In this document: in pieces, positions 57,037 through 64,000 of the stretch
Layout of the letters: each line of letters starts with the position of its first letter
Position numbering within the stretch: position 1 is the first letter of the stretch
Source: Arenicella chitinivorans
GTDB taxonomy: Bacteria; Pseudomonadota; Gammaproteobacteria; Arenicellales; Arenicellaceae
Length of the DNA: 64,000 nucleotides
Assembly: GCF_014651515.1 (NCBI RefSeq)
Contig: NZ_BMXA01000002.1
Span: 434,001 to 498,000 of the forward strand
Direction: 5' to 3'
The notes under the pieces: generated by a model
What the model saw: the letters and a program-made list of their open reading frames with translations, nothing else
Database searches by the model: none
Told to the model about the DNA's origin: nothing
Program-made: the position numbers and the translations under genes

Positions 57037-57765
57037 CTAAGGTCTCGAGTCAGGGTGGCTGACAAGCGTTACTAAGCCGGTAGCTTTATTAAAACAAGTT
57101 TCGCCTTTTAAATCCTTTGAGTACATGGGGATCCAGAAGCAAGGCATTTGTGTTTCATTCTTGTGTTCAGTCTCTGACCGATTAGATGGCTTGCTATAGT
57201 CTGAGAAATTTCGAATGTCATCTATTCTCTCCTTGAAGGCGATGTCCGAAATTGAGGTAAGTGGTTTGTACAGATCGTCTCTGTACGAGAGAGGTATGCC
57301 GTCGGCAAATTCAGTTGAAAACTTGATCGTTCCCCAAGTTGAACTGTCGGACGGAAGTTCCAGAAACACCAGGGTTGGACTGGGTTCGGATTCCGGGAGC
57401 TTTAAAGTGTATTGCCTGACGGTGTGATTGGACAATATGTGAACACCATCATCCGCAAGCACGATAGCGACAGGACGTCGATCGTAGAGTGCCCATGACC
57501 CCAAGGCGAAACAGATACACTGTAAGCAACCAATGATGATTAGGTCTGAAAGCAACCCTTTTTTGCCACGCTGATAAACGATAAAAGTCAGAATGGGTCC
57601 AAGAACGATATCAACTAGTGATATCAACTTTAAACCCTGTATGCCTCCAGCCCACATTAGTTCGTTGGGATACCAATGGGTTAGGCTGACTACTGCCAGC
57701 GGTATTAACAACAGTCCACTGATAACGAGTCGGATAAGTGACGCTTTAAGTTTAGCCTTTAGCAT
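57037..57765 (-). CDS. TfpX/TfpZ family type IV pilin accessory protein
   Basis: 242 residues from ATG 57765 (MLKAKLKASLIRLVISGLLL). The N-terminal half has four hydrophobic helices with HWYPNELMWAGGIQGLKLIS, LVDIVLGPILTFIVYQRGKK and GLLSDLIIIGCLQCICFALG. This is the family pattern seen next to pilA in Pseudomonas and relatives. The C-terminal half (about 110-242) is periplasmic, ends FWIPMYSKDLKGETCFNKAT and has three Cys. TfpX-type proteins are needed for correct pilin assembly of the cognate allele. It lies 7 bp before the phosphotransferase. Confidence 0.85.
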   Translation of the reverse strand: MLKAKLKASLIRLVISGLLLIPLAVVSLTHWYPNELMWAGGIQGLKLISLVDIVLGPILTFIVYQRGKKGLLSDLIIIGCLQCICFALGSWALYDRRPVAIVLADDGVHILSNHTVRQYTLKLPESEPSPTLVFLELPSDSSTWGTIKFSTEFADGIPLSYRDDLYKPLTSISDIAFKERIDDIRNFSDYSKPSNRSETEHKNETQMPCFWIPMYSKDLKGETCFNKATGLVTLVSHPDSRP

Positions 57766-57880
57766 AGTTTGATATAGAGTCTTAGTTTTGCTTAGCGGTG
57801 AATTAATACGACGAAGCAAGAGGTGGTAATCTGCGCCTGCGAAAAAGCAATGTTGATGCTGCGGAGTGTCTCTTTTGTTG

Positions 57881-58444
57881 CTAGCTTCCCACTCTTGCTT
57901 CACATTTGGTCGAGGACAACTTGAGGCCTCTTCTATCGATGCGCCAGTTTATTTCTTCAATCAAGTCGCGACGATTTTGAGGGATATAAGTCGCACAGTA
58001 TTTATCCAGCGTGGCTTGGGCTAAGGGAGCTAAGTCACGCTCGAGAAGAAACTGGAGATAGTTCATTTGCAAGTCAATGCGAATGTGCTGTGCACGTGTA
58101 TATTGTAGATGCATTCCATGGATGTCTTGATAAGAAGTTCTCAGTTCGTTTTGAAATCGTTGATGAAATACTGATCGATACCAGAGTACGTCAGCTGCTT
58201 TTCCGTTCCGTTGTGCGAAATTCGCTAGTCTGTTCGCCTCATCAAGCACTGTTTCTAGTGCTGGGTTCTGCTCAAAATAGGCCTGATACACGCAACCAGC
58301 TGTCCAAGGCGCTAGACGCTTTACAGTCGGTTTTTTACAAAACTCATTGTTTGGGCTCAGCGCACTCGTGTACGAACAAAACTGAACCACGCAGGCGATT
58401 GTCACTGTCAATAAAGCGACGAAAATAGAGGTCTTAATGTGCAT
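57881..58444 (-). CDS. Exported protein of unknown function in the pilin locus
   Basis: I do not recognise this 187-residue protein. It has an N-terminal hydrophobic stretch (about 5-28) that may be a signal peptide or an anchor. A helical, charged body follows with six Cys spread over the protein (FCSYTS, EFCKK, AGCVY, KYCATY, TKCEAR among them) and motifs LAPWTAGCVYQAYFEQNPAL and QMNYLQFLLERDLAPLAQAT. Its start overlaps the stop of the ligase-like gene by 11 bases, implying coupled translation. It may assist the glycan transferase or TfpX, which is inference only. Confidence 0.7.
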   Translation of the reverse strand: MHIKTSIFVALLTVTIACVVQFCSYTSALSPNNEFCKKPTVKRLAPWTAGCVYQAYFEQNPALETVLDEANRLANFAQRNGKAADVLWYRSVFHQRFQNELRTSYQDIHGMHLQYTRAQHIRIDLQMNYLQFLLERDLAPLAQATLDKYCATYIPQNRRDLIEEINWRIDRRGLKLSSTKCEARVGS

Positions 58445-59600
58445 GGCGAATCTTCAGTAAGCAGAGAATAATGGCCACTTGAATAGGTATTGAATAGAGA
58501 GCGAAATTAATCATCATATACAGCGATAGACAACATAACAGTACCCAAGAAAAATAGCCTTCCTCACTCAGTTGAGATTCAGAATGCCCTGAGCCAAACA
58601 ATGTTCGCATCGGTAGATGCTTGATGCCAAGCCAAGCGAGAGTCAGTAATAGTGCTAAAAACCAAATTACCCCTAGGTCATGCCACACCTGCAGGTAATC
58701 ATTGTGTACATGGTGTATGGCCTTGAATGGGCGGGCCTCTTTAATTCCAGTCCACTCAAAATTACCTAAACCGTGGCCCAGAAATGGCTTTTCCTTTATT
58801 GCATCCCAGGCACTTTGCCAATAGATTGTCCTAGAGTTTAGAGTGCTAAAGTGAGAGAGTCCACCGCGGTCGACTGCGGCTAGGTTGATTAGTTTTGGGT
58901 ACCAATAAACTAAGATGGCGCTGAGCAGCGCAAAGATTGAGGTTTTCACGAGATGTTTGATGTGTCCGTGTCGCCACTCAAACCACGCCAAACTCACTAG
59001 AAACAAGATCAGAATTGCATTCGCAGTCCGTGAGAATGTTGTGAAAAAACCAATAAACAACACGAGGCTGATTGCGCCGAAGTATCTGGTTGATTTGAGC
59101 CGAGAATAGTTTAGGGCGAACGCGAAGAGTATCAGTAGTGATGCTTGGCTGTAGTCTTCCATCAGACCCGTAACTCGAATCGGCTTCTCTAAGTAAAGCG
59201 CGATCAATGCCGCTGCGTGGAGAATGCTAAATCCTAAGAACACAGTGTAGGTGCTTTCGAGCTGCTTAGAAGCGGTTTTTTGGGCCGTATCAAAGCAGAT
59301 GTAAATCAATGTGGCCGAGAAAAAGTAGAATGCTTGAACTAAAGATCTGCCTAGGAATGGCGAGAAACAAAACGTATGGATAATGAGCAAAAGGGCGGTG
59401 GCCAAGAGTAACAATGCCGTGCCCTTGAGTTCTGTTTTCCCCAATGTGGCCGTGAGCGCAGCTATGCAGGCTAAGGTGATTAAAGCGAGCTCAATTCCAG
59501 TGGGTATGCTCCTAAAGAGCCCTGCGGTGAGTAACAGTGCCGCCGAGACTGCCAGAAGTGTCGGGCGTAGTTGAATATTTGCTTGGTCATGGGATGTCAT
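58434..59600 (-). CDS. O-antigen ligase / PglL-like oligosaccharyltransferase (Wzy_C family)
   Basis: 388 residues from ATG 59600 (MTSHDQANIQLR), about ten to twelve transmembrane helices. Near residues 270-305 is a periplasmic loop with FLGHGLGNFEW and HHVHNDYLQVWHDLGVIWF, the H-x-HN-x-x-LQ signature of the Wzy_C/PglL family. FFTTFSRTANAI is the usual upstream loop. The family includes O-antigen ligases, polymerases and pilin O-oligosaccharyltransferases. Lying directly downstream of pilA and upstream of tfpX favours pilin glycosylation. It is separated from pilA by a terminator. Confidence 0.83.
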   Translation of the reverse strand: MTSHDQANIQLRPTLLAVSAALLLTAGLFRSIPTGIELALITLACIAALTATLGKTELKGTALLLLATALLLIIHTFCFSPFLGRSLVQAFYFFSATLIYICFDTAQKTASKQLESTYTVFLGFSILHAAALIALYLEKPIRVTGLMEDYSQASLLILFAFALNYSRLKSTRYFGAISLVLFIGFFTTFSRTANAILILFLVSLAWFEWRHGHIKHLVKTSIFALLSAILVYWYPKLINLAAVDRGGLSHFSTLNSRTIYWQSAWDAIKEKPFLGHGLGNFEWTGIKEARPFKAIHHVHNDYLQVWHDLGVIWFLALLLTLAWLGIKHLPMRTLFGSGHSESQLSEEGYFSWVLLCCLSLYMMINFALYSIPIQVAIILCLLKIRHAH

Positions 59601-59740
59601 AACGATGTGAAATCCGTCCGCTGTAAGTATCATGCTGAATCATAGTTCAGCTTTCATTATTTTCAATAAGTGGGCTTGGCGTCAAACTTGAGTGCGTTTG
59701 ATGGTGTCTTGGCTGCGGCACTTTTTGCCGGTCTGGGCAT

Positions 59741-59771
59741 AAAAAAAGGGAACTGCTTTAGCAGCTCCCTT
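59741..59771 (-). terminator. Rho-independent terminator of pilA
   Basis: On the minus strand GGGAGCTGCT and AGCAGTTCCC pair (one G-T pair) around AA, then TTTTTTT follows. It ends the abundant pilin mRNA before the ligase gene. Confidence 0.9.
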
Positions 59772-59820
59772 CTTTAGTCAGTGACTGACCTAAATCAGAT
59801 CACCGAAGATACTCAGCAGA

Positions 59821-60270
59821 TTATCTGCAGCTACCTGGGCGGAATTGCTCAGGAATCGTACCGCTACATTCCCACTCTCGAATGCCATCATTGGCTACGA
59901 AAGTTGGTGTCAGAGTGATAGTTCCGCCCGCAGCAGTTTTTAACTCAGCGTCGTTCGTGGCTGTCGCAGTTACCACGCCAGTAGTACCACCCGTACCTGT
60001 CCAATCCACTGAATCAACGAACTTGGAAGAACCACTACAGTTAGCTTCAGAAGTCAAAGGCAGAGCGTTGTTTGTTTGTGCAAACTCGGTTACGTCAGTA
60101 CGGCAAGAAGAAGCAGCAAGAATGATCTCACTCACTTTAGCGCGAACTGTGTAGTCAGAATATGCTGGCAATGCTACTGCAGCCAATACACCGATGATCG
60201 CAACCACGATCATTAATTCGATCAGGGTAAAACCCTTTGCGTTTGCACGCTTCATTTGAATAGTTTTCAT
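59821..60270 (-). CDS. pilA: Type IVa major pilin
   Basis: 149 residues: a 13-residue basic leader ending AKG, then the mature N terminus [20 protein letters not shown], with Glu5 of the mature chain. PilD (46.9 kb) should cut after Gly13 and methylate Phe14. The spine helix runs to about residue 65. Four Cys are present: 56, 78, 135 and 148. The last pair frames a C-terminal D-region ([16 protein letters not shown]). Ser/Thr-rich stretches around 72-118 could carry O-glycans. GAGGAAA lies 9 bases before the ATG. Confidence 0.96.
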   Translation of the reverse strand: MKTIQMKRANAKGFTLIELMIVVAIIGVLAAVALPAYSDYTVRAKVSEIILAASSCRTDVTEFAQTNNALPLTSEANCSGSSKFVDSVDWTGTGGTTGVVTATATNDAELKTAAGGTITLTPTFVANDGIREWECSGTIPEQFRPGSCR

Positions 60271-60375
60271 CGTAAAATTTCCTCTTTGAGGTTGTCCGAA
60301 AAATTGAGAGAGAGAACGCTTGAGTCAGTGAACCCGCTCATCTGTACTTGGGTAATTGTCGCCCCAGTGGTGGTA

Positions 60376-60404
60376 TTTATATCAAATCTGGCGGGGTTTG
60401 TAAG
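60376..60404 (-). promoter_or_regulatory. Sigma-70-like promoter of pilA
   Basis: On the minus strand CTTACA (60404-60399), a 17-bp spacer and TATAAA (60381-60376). A start near 60369 would give a 99-base leader. No GG-N10-GC sigma-54 element is found anywhere in 60271-60518, although pilA genes of related organisms typically depend on RpoN. Confidence 0.5.
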
Positions 60405-60505
60405 AATTTATTTCAACACTTTGTGTAAAAAATTAATTCATTGTAAGTCATTGATAATAAAGCGAAATATTGTTTGTCACTGTGTGTTTTTTACTATCGA
60501 AAAGC

Positions 60506-60522
60506 CTGACAATTATTGTCAG
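60506..60522. promoter_or_regulatory. 17-bp perfect palindrome between the regulator and pilA
   Basis: Arms CTGACAAT and ATTGTCAG surround one T. It overlaps the stop codon of the sensor/HTH gene and lies about 145 bp before the predicted pilA start site. Its 17-bp size fits dimeric Fis-type HTH sites of the NtrC family. Further TGTC words follow toward pilA (near 60356 and 60474). A weak terminator for the regulator gene is the alternative, since GCTTTT follows on the minus strand. Confidence 0.5.
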
Positions 60523-61373
60523 CTTATCTCATACTTGGTTAATTTGTAGCGGAACGAGCGAAACGTCATACCGAGAAGCTTGGCGGCCTCTGTTTTGTTT
60601 CCGTCGGTGCTTGCTAAGGCCGATTTTAGTGCTCGAATCTCTTCTCGGATCAAGTATTCCTCAATGGATTCGTTGTTGGGGATGTACGCACTGCGCTCCG
60701 CGAGCCTAACACGCTGAGCCATGTAAGAAATAATCCAGGCTGAGAACATGAGCAAAATACCATAGCCTGCCATCATGCCGAGCTTAGGGCTGGCATTCAC
60801 GTTAGACATGAAAATGCTGTAGGTGTGCTCGTAAAATAATAGAATTATTGCGCCAGAGGCGAGTCCGAGTGCGTGCTTTCTTTTTAGTACCACGCTGCCA
60901 GTGGTGACAATCAAAAAGAACAACATCGTAAAACTACTGCCGATACTGCTCGTGGCGTGGACAAGTGTGGCCGTGATGACTAAATCCGTGGCAAATTGAG
61001 TGACCAAGATTTGTTCCAATGCGAATCTTCGAGTTTTGGTAAAAATCGTAAAGCAAACCGCAGACACGACCAACGCCACGCTTCCTGCCAAGAAGAGGTT
61101 GGGGTATATAAGGTCATCGATCGCAACCACGCCGGGTATCAAGTAAGGCAGGGCTAGCAAAAATAGGAAAAATAACGCCAGCGCGTAGCGCATGATGTTG
61201 AGTATAAAAACCGCTTTCCAAATGTCTTTGCGAAAGCTTTTGTGGAAGCCATCGTCGTTGTTGTTCTGTTCGGGTTGCGTGGCGGTATTTTGGGCTTTTT
61301 CCTCTTTTTCCGCCAGCTTGCGAGCTAGATTTGGGTTGGCGATTGCAATTAAATCTGTTGGTTTGGTGGTCAT
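60519..61373 (-). CDS. Membrane-bound PilS-PilR hybrid regulator (six-helix sensor fused to Fis-type HTH)
   Basis: 284 residues from ATG 61373 (MTTKPTDLIAIANPN). Residues 1-50 are polar; six hydrophobic helices span about 53-218. The segment ATDLVITATLVHATSSIGSS and the TTGSVVLKRKHALGLAS loop resemble the PilS sensor. After MAQRVRLAERSA (219-229) the protein jumps to ESIEEYLIREEIRALKSALA and NKTEAAKLLGMTFRSFRYKL (about 259-278), the PilR/NtrC Fis-type DNA-binding end. There is no H-box, no ATP-binding HATPase, no receiver Asp and no GAFTGA AAA+ domain. The frame is clean. It lies directly upstream of pilA and 92 bp from comF. Confidence 0.85.
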   Translation of the reverse strand: MTTKPTDLIAIANPNLARKLAEKEEKAQNTATQPEQNNNDDGFHKSFRKDIWKAVFILNIMRYALALFFLFLLALPYLIPGVVAIDDLIYPNLFLAGSVALVVSAVCFTIFTKTRRFALEQILVTQFATDLVITATLVHATSSIGSSFTMLFFLIVTTGSVVLKRKHALGLASGAIILLFYEHTYSIFMSNVNASPKLGMMAGYGILLMFSAWIISYMAQRVRLAERSAYIPNNESIEEYLIREEIRALKSALASTDGNKTEAAKLLGMTFRSFRYKLTKYEIS

Positions 61374-61465
61374 AGATTTATTCGTTATGGTCGCGTGGGC
61401 TGTGATTCGAGGGGGCATCGTAAAAATCACGTATGCCTCTGTATTACCTGTTCTTTTTCCCCCAG

Positions 61466-62191
61466 CTAGAGAGTGTGAGCAACTCCCCAAACTTGAATAT
61501 AGTCTACACCGTTTCGTTTTAAAATTTTAGCAATTTCTCTCGCGGTTGAGCCAGTGGTGATGACATCGTCAATAATTGCTACATGCGAAGCGATAATTGG
61601 ACGTGCGATCTTAAAGGCGTTTTTTAGGTTGCTTTGTCGTGCCTTGAGCGAAAGTTCAGCTTGATTTGCCGTGGATTTGTGCTTTGTCAGGCTTCGATAG
61701 TCGACCGCGATGCCAAATTGTTTGCCGAGTTGCTTGGCCAGTAAGGCTGACTGGTTATATCCGCGTTGAAACAGGCGCTGGCGATGCAGCGGTACTGGAA
61801 TGAGCATCTCAGGTAAGTCAATGTTGGCTTCTCGTAGTTCGGTAGCCAGCATCGCGGCTATATCGCGCGCGATGTAGGGATTCCCTTGATACTTCAGTTT
61901 TCTGATGAGTTCATCCATTGGTGGTGCGTATTCAAACGGGCAAAAGCAACGGTCATAAGGTGGGGGCTGAGTGAGACACGGTCCGCATACTTCAGTCGGT
62001 CCACTGAATCGCTGGCCGCAGTAGGTGCACGCATCACTTTGAAACGGAAGTTCGGGGTAACACCTTGTGCAACAGGGAAGCGCAGTGTTAGCGAGCGGTG
62101 ATTTACATTCGATGCACGTTTTTGGCGTCAACCAGTTTAATAATTTTTTAAGACGAGTGTTGCGAAACTCTTTGTAAAGTGTAGAATCCAT
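61466..62191 (-). CDS. comF: ComF family phosphoribosyltransferase-like protein
   Basis: 241 residues with N-terminal zinc Cys pairs (CIEC, CCTRC, CTYC, CGPC) and a phosphoribosyltransferase domain. LIPVPLHRQRLFQRGYNQSA and the PRPP loop AIIDDVITTGSTAREIAKIL are present. ComF/GntX proteins take part in DNA uptake for transformation. With a type IV pilus in the same window, competence is possible. It is divergent from bioB, as gntX-like genes commonly are. AAGGAG lies 12 bases before the ATG. Confidence 0.92.
   Translation of the reverse strand: MDSTLYKEFRNTRLKKLLNWLTPKTCIECKSPLANTALPCCTRCYPELPFQSDACTYCGQRFSGPTEVCGPCLTQPPPYDRCFCPFEYAPPMDELIRKLKYQGNPYIARDIAAMLATELREANIDLPEMLIPVPLHRQRLFQRGYNQSALLAKQLGKQFGIAVDYRSLTKHKSTANQAELSLKARQSNLKNAFKIARPIIASHVAIIDDVITTGSTAREIAKILKRNGVDYIQVWGVAHTL
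62160..62187 (+). promoter_or_regulatory. Probable bioB promoter
   Basis: TTGCGA, 16-bp spacer, TAGAAT (5 of 6 to TATAAT). A start near 62194 falls inside the BirA-like operator. It lies within the first codons of divergent comF. Confidence 0.5.
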
Positions 62192-62203
62192 TTTGGTTTA
62201 CAG
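62172..62203 (+). promoter_or_regulatory. Probable BirA (biotin repressor) operator
   Basis: TTGTAAAGT and GGTTTACAG are separated by 14 bp, close to the proteobacterial BirA pattern TTGTAAACC-N(about 15)-GGTTTACAA. It covers the predicted bioB -10 region and start site and also the comF start codon. Seven of nine bases in the left arm and eight of nine in the right match. Confidence 0.6.
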
Positions 62204-62324
62204 CTCCTTGCTGTCGTTTGTATTTAACCTGATCTGAGCGAGTTGTCGTTGCCGGCGGCGTGTCTTTGAAGCCACGCTTGGTGCGACGGAAATCCTTATC
62301 CTGATCAAACCACCAAATAATACC

Positions 62325-63308
62325 ATGCTTAATCCGCAACCACAGGATCCGTTAATCGTCGTGGAACCCAGCCGACCACGTTGGTCTGATGACGACGTTC
62401 TTGCCTTATATGAAAAACCGTTCAATGATTTGGTTTTTGAGGCGCAGTCAGTGCATCGAGCTCACTTCGATCCGAATCAAGTGCAACTAAGCAGTTTGTT
62501 GAGCATTAAAACCGGTGCGTGCCCTGAAGACTGTAAATATTGCCCCCAAAGTGCACGCTATAAGACAGGTTTGCAGGCTGAGCGATTGATGCGGCTGGAA
62601 AACATCGTGTCTGCGGCCAAGCAGGCTAAGCAAGCCGGCGCCACGCGATTTTGTATGGGAGCGGCTTGGCGGAGTCCAAAAGATAAAGACCTGAGCGTTG
62701 TCGAGGACGCAATCCGTCAAGTGAAAGAATTGGGAATGGAGACCTGTGCCACGCTGGGTATGCTGGATGATGAGCAAGCAGCGCGTTTGCGTTCAGCAGG
62801 CTTGGATTACTACAACCACAATCTGGATACTTCAGAATCCTTTTATTCAGAGATAATCACGACACGCACGTTTCAAGATCGGTTGGATACATTGGAGCGC
62901 GTACGAGGTGCAGGTATAAACGTTTGCAGCGGCGGCATTGTTGGAATGGGGGAGACCCGCCGAGATCGCGCTAGTATGTTGGCGACGCTTGCCAGTCTGC
63001 CAGAACCGCCGCAAAGTGTGCCGATCAATAATCTTATCCGGGTCGCCGGTACACCGCTTGAGGATTCAGAACCGGTTGACGAGTTTGAGTTTGTCCGTAC
63101 CGTCGCTGTGGCTCGAATTACCATGCCCAAGTCCTATGTGCGATTATCAGCAGGGCGTGAAGCCATGAACGATCAAATGCAATCGCTCTGCTTTCTGGCT
63201 GGCGCGAACTCGATCTTCTACGGCGAGGAGTTGTTGACAACAGGGAATGCGAGTGTCGCGCATGACAAGGCGTTGCTCAGCAATCTAGGAATGGCCGTCG
63301 AAGTCTAG
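62325..63308 (+). CDS. bioB: Biotin synthase
   Basis: 327 residues; a radical SAM enzyme inserting sulfur into dethiobiotin. The 4Fe-4S motif is CPEDCKYC in [52 protein letters not shown], the [17 protein letters not shown] loop and [20 protein letters not shown] are conserved, and the 2Fe-2S ligands appear intact. bioF follows by 14 bp. Confidence 0.97.
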   Translation: MLNPQPQDPLIVVEPSRPRWSDDDVLALYEKPFNDLVFEAQSVHRAHFDPNQVQLSSLLSIKTGACPEDCKYCPQSARYKTGLQAERLMRLENIVSAAKQAKQAGATRFCMGAAWRSPKDKDLSVVEDAIRQVKELGMETCATLGMLDDEQAARLRSAGLDYYNHNLDTSESFYSEIITTRTFQDRLDTLERVRGAGINVCSGGIVGMGETRRDRASMLATLASLPEPPQSVPINNLIRVAGTPLEDSEPVDEFEFVRTVAVARITMPKSYVRLSAGREAMNDQMQSLCFLAGANSIFYGEELLTTGNASVAHDKALLSNLGMAVEV

Positions 63309-63322
63309 CTTCCTTTATATAG

Positions 63323-64000
63323 ATGTTTTCTAACTGGTCGGATTTCGTTATTGGTCAGCGGCAAGAGCGCGATGCAGCCGGTTTGTGGCGTGAACGGCGC
63401 GAATTAACCTCGCCGCAATCGGTGTCCTGTGTCGTCGGTGGGCGAGACCTGATTAATTTTTCCAGTAATGATTATTTGGGCTTAGCAAATAATCCCGCGT
63501 TAAAGCAGGTCACGGCCTCGGCTGTTACTCGCTGGGGCGTTGGTGCTGGGGCGTCGCATCTGGTGTGTGGTCACCAATCACCGCATGAAAATCTCGAAGC
63601 CGACATCGCAAGCCTCGTTGGCGCAGAGCGTACGCTTTTGTTTTCAACCGGGTATATGGCAAACCTTGGCGTGGTGTCCGCACTGCTCGCACGAGGTGAT
63701 GTGATCCTGCAAGACAAGTTAAACCACGCCTCTATTATCGATGCGGGCGTATTGAGTTCGGCCACGAGTCTGCGGTATGCACACGGTGATGCGAACCACG
63801 CGCGAAAAAGGTTAGCAACGTTTACGTCGCGCAGGCAGCGTTGCATGTTGGTGAGCGACACCATATTTAGCATGGATGGTGATGTTGCGCCTGTCGTTGA
63901 TCTTAAGCGTTTGGCGGATGAAGTCGGTGCGCTGTTAGTATTGGATGACGCGCATGGTTTTGGTGTGTGTGGAGAACGCGGTGCGGGTACCTTGGAGTCG
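63323..64000 (+). CDS. bioF: 8-amino-7-oxononanoate synthase, N-terminal part (3' end outside window)
   Basis: The frame from ATG 63323 stays open to the window edge (226 codons). It begins MFSNWSDFVIGQRQERDAAG and contains INFSSNDYLGLANNPALK, GVGAGASHLVCGHQSPHENL, LLFSTGYMANLGVVSALLAR, DKLNHASIIDAG and LDDAHGFGVCGERGAGTLES. This is the PLP-dependent alpha-oxoamine synthase fold, joining pimeloyl-ACP/CoA and alanine in biotin synthesis. The PLP lysine lies beyond the window. Confidence 0.95.
   Translation, partial: MFSNWSDFVIGQRQERDAAGLWRERRELTSPQSVSCVVGGRDLINFSSNDYLGLANNPALKQVTASAVTRWGVGAGASHLVCGHQSPHENLEADIASLVGAERTLLFSTGYMANLGVVSALLARGDVILQDKLNHASIIDAGVLSSATSLRYAHGDANHARKRLATFTSRRQRCMLVSDTIFSMDGDVAPVVDLKRLADEVGALLVLDDAHGFGVCGERGAGTLES

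Noticed and set aside
57766-57903. Longer start for the TfpX-type protein overlapping the unknown exported gene
   Set aside because: The added residues are hydrophilic and unlike the family, which begins with a short basic segment before the first helix as at 57765.
60271-60518. A sigma-54 promoter for pilA
   Set aside because: Expected from the family, so I looked for GG-N10-GC on the pilA strand; none exists.
63571-63873. 100-codon minus-strand frame near the window end
   Set aside because: Antisense to bioF, whose plus-strand frame carries clear family motifs to the window edge.
1-64000. tRNA genes, CRISPR arrays, insertion sequences, prophage or att sites
   Set aside because: Intergenic gaps are short and I saw no cloverleaf, regular spaced repeats, transposase or integrase frame. 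A tRNAscan and CRISPR scan would settle it.

Overview
The window is a 64-kb chromosomal segment of a gammaproteobacterium. This is inferred from gene order: a complete division and cell wall (dcw) cluster running from mraZ to ftsZ, then lpxC, a reversed dciA, an M23 peptidase, secA, argJ and mutT; a pilB-pilC-pilD-coaE block; and the rsmI/lpoA-yraN-gmhA/diaA-dolP divergon. LPS genes (lpxC, rfaE2) and a type IVa pilus show a Gram-negative envelope. I could not assign a genus. Genes are densely packed and nothing in the first 46 kb looks foreign. I saw no tRNA, rRNA operon, insertion sequence, prophage or CRISPR array.

Layout. 1-11.2 kb: tail of an FMN glutamate-synthase-type gene, ispB divergent from rplU-rpmA (L21 carries a helix-hairpin-helix tail), an orphan LuxR-type regulator, cysG, a TrpD2-like gene, a PilT/PilU ATPase, a GST, bcp, a HAD phosphatase, rppH and a small penicillin-binding protein. 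11.2-20.9 kb: a decayed PAP2-like remnant, rfaE2, the dolP/gmhA/yraN/lpoA operon, rsmI, a PBP4-type peptidase, an ATM1-type ABC exporter and pyrD. 21.0-21.4 kb: RNase P RNA. 21.6-38.5 kb: the dcw operon with a four-repeat MraZ operator in front. 38.8-46.3 kb: lpxC, dciA, M23 peptidase, secA, argJ, mutT. 46.3-50.9 kb: coaE, pilD, pilC, pilB.

51.1-61.4 kb is the accessory part and the most interesting. It holds a WecG/TagA/CpsF glycosyltransferase, two GT4-like glycosyltransferases, a Wzx flippase, a polyprenyl-phosphate sugar-1-phosphate transferase, a TfpX/TfpZ pilin accessory protein, an unknown exported protein, an O-antigen-ligase/PglL-like membrane protein, the major pilin pilA and a pilus regulator. 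Together these resemble a self-contained pilin production and O-glycosylation locus. The regulator is unusual. It joins a PilS-like six-helix membrane sensor directly to a PilR-like Fis-type DNA-binding domain, with no histidine kinase, receiver or AAA+ sigma-54-activation domain. Consistent with this, the 248 bp upstream of pilA contain no GG-N10-GC sigma-54 signature but do contain a sigma-70-like promoter and a 17-bp palindrome. This suggests that the usual PilS/PilR/RpoN control of pilin has been replaced by a membrane-bound one-component switch.

61.4-64 kb: comF divergent from bioB-bioF, with a probable BirA operator over the bioB promoter and the comF start. bioF is cut by the window end.
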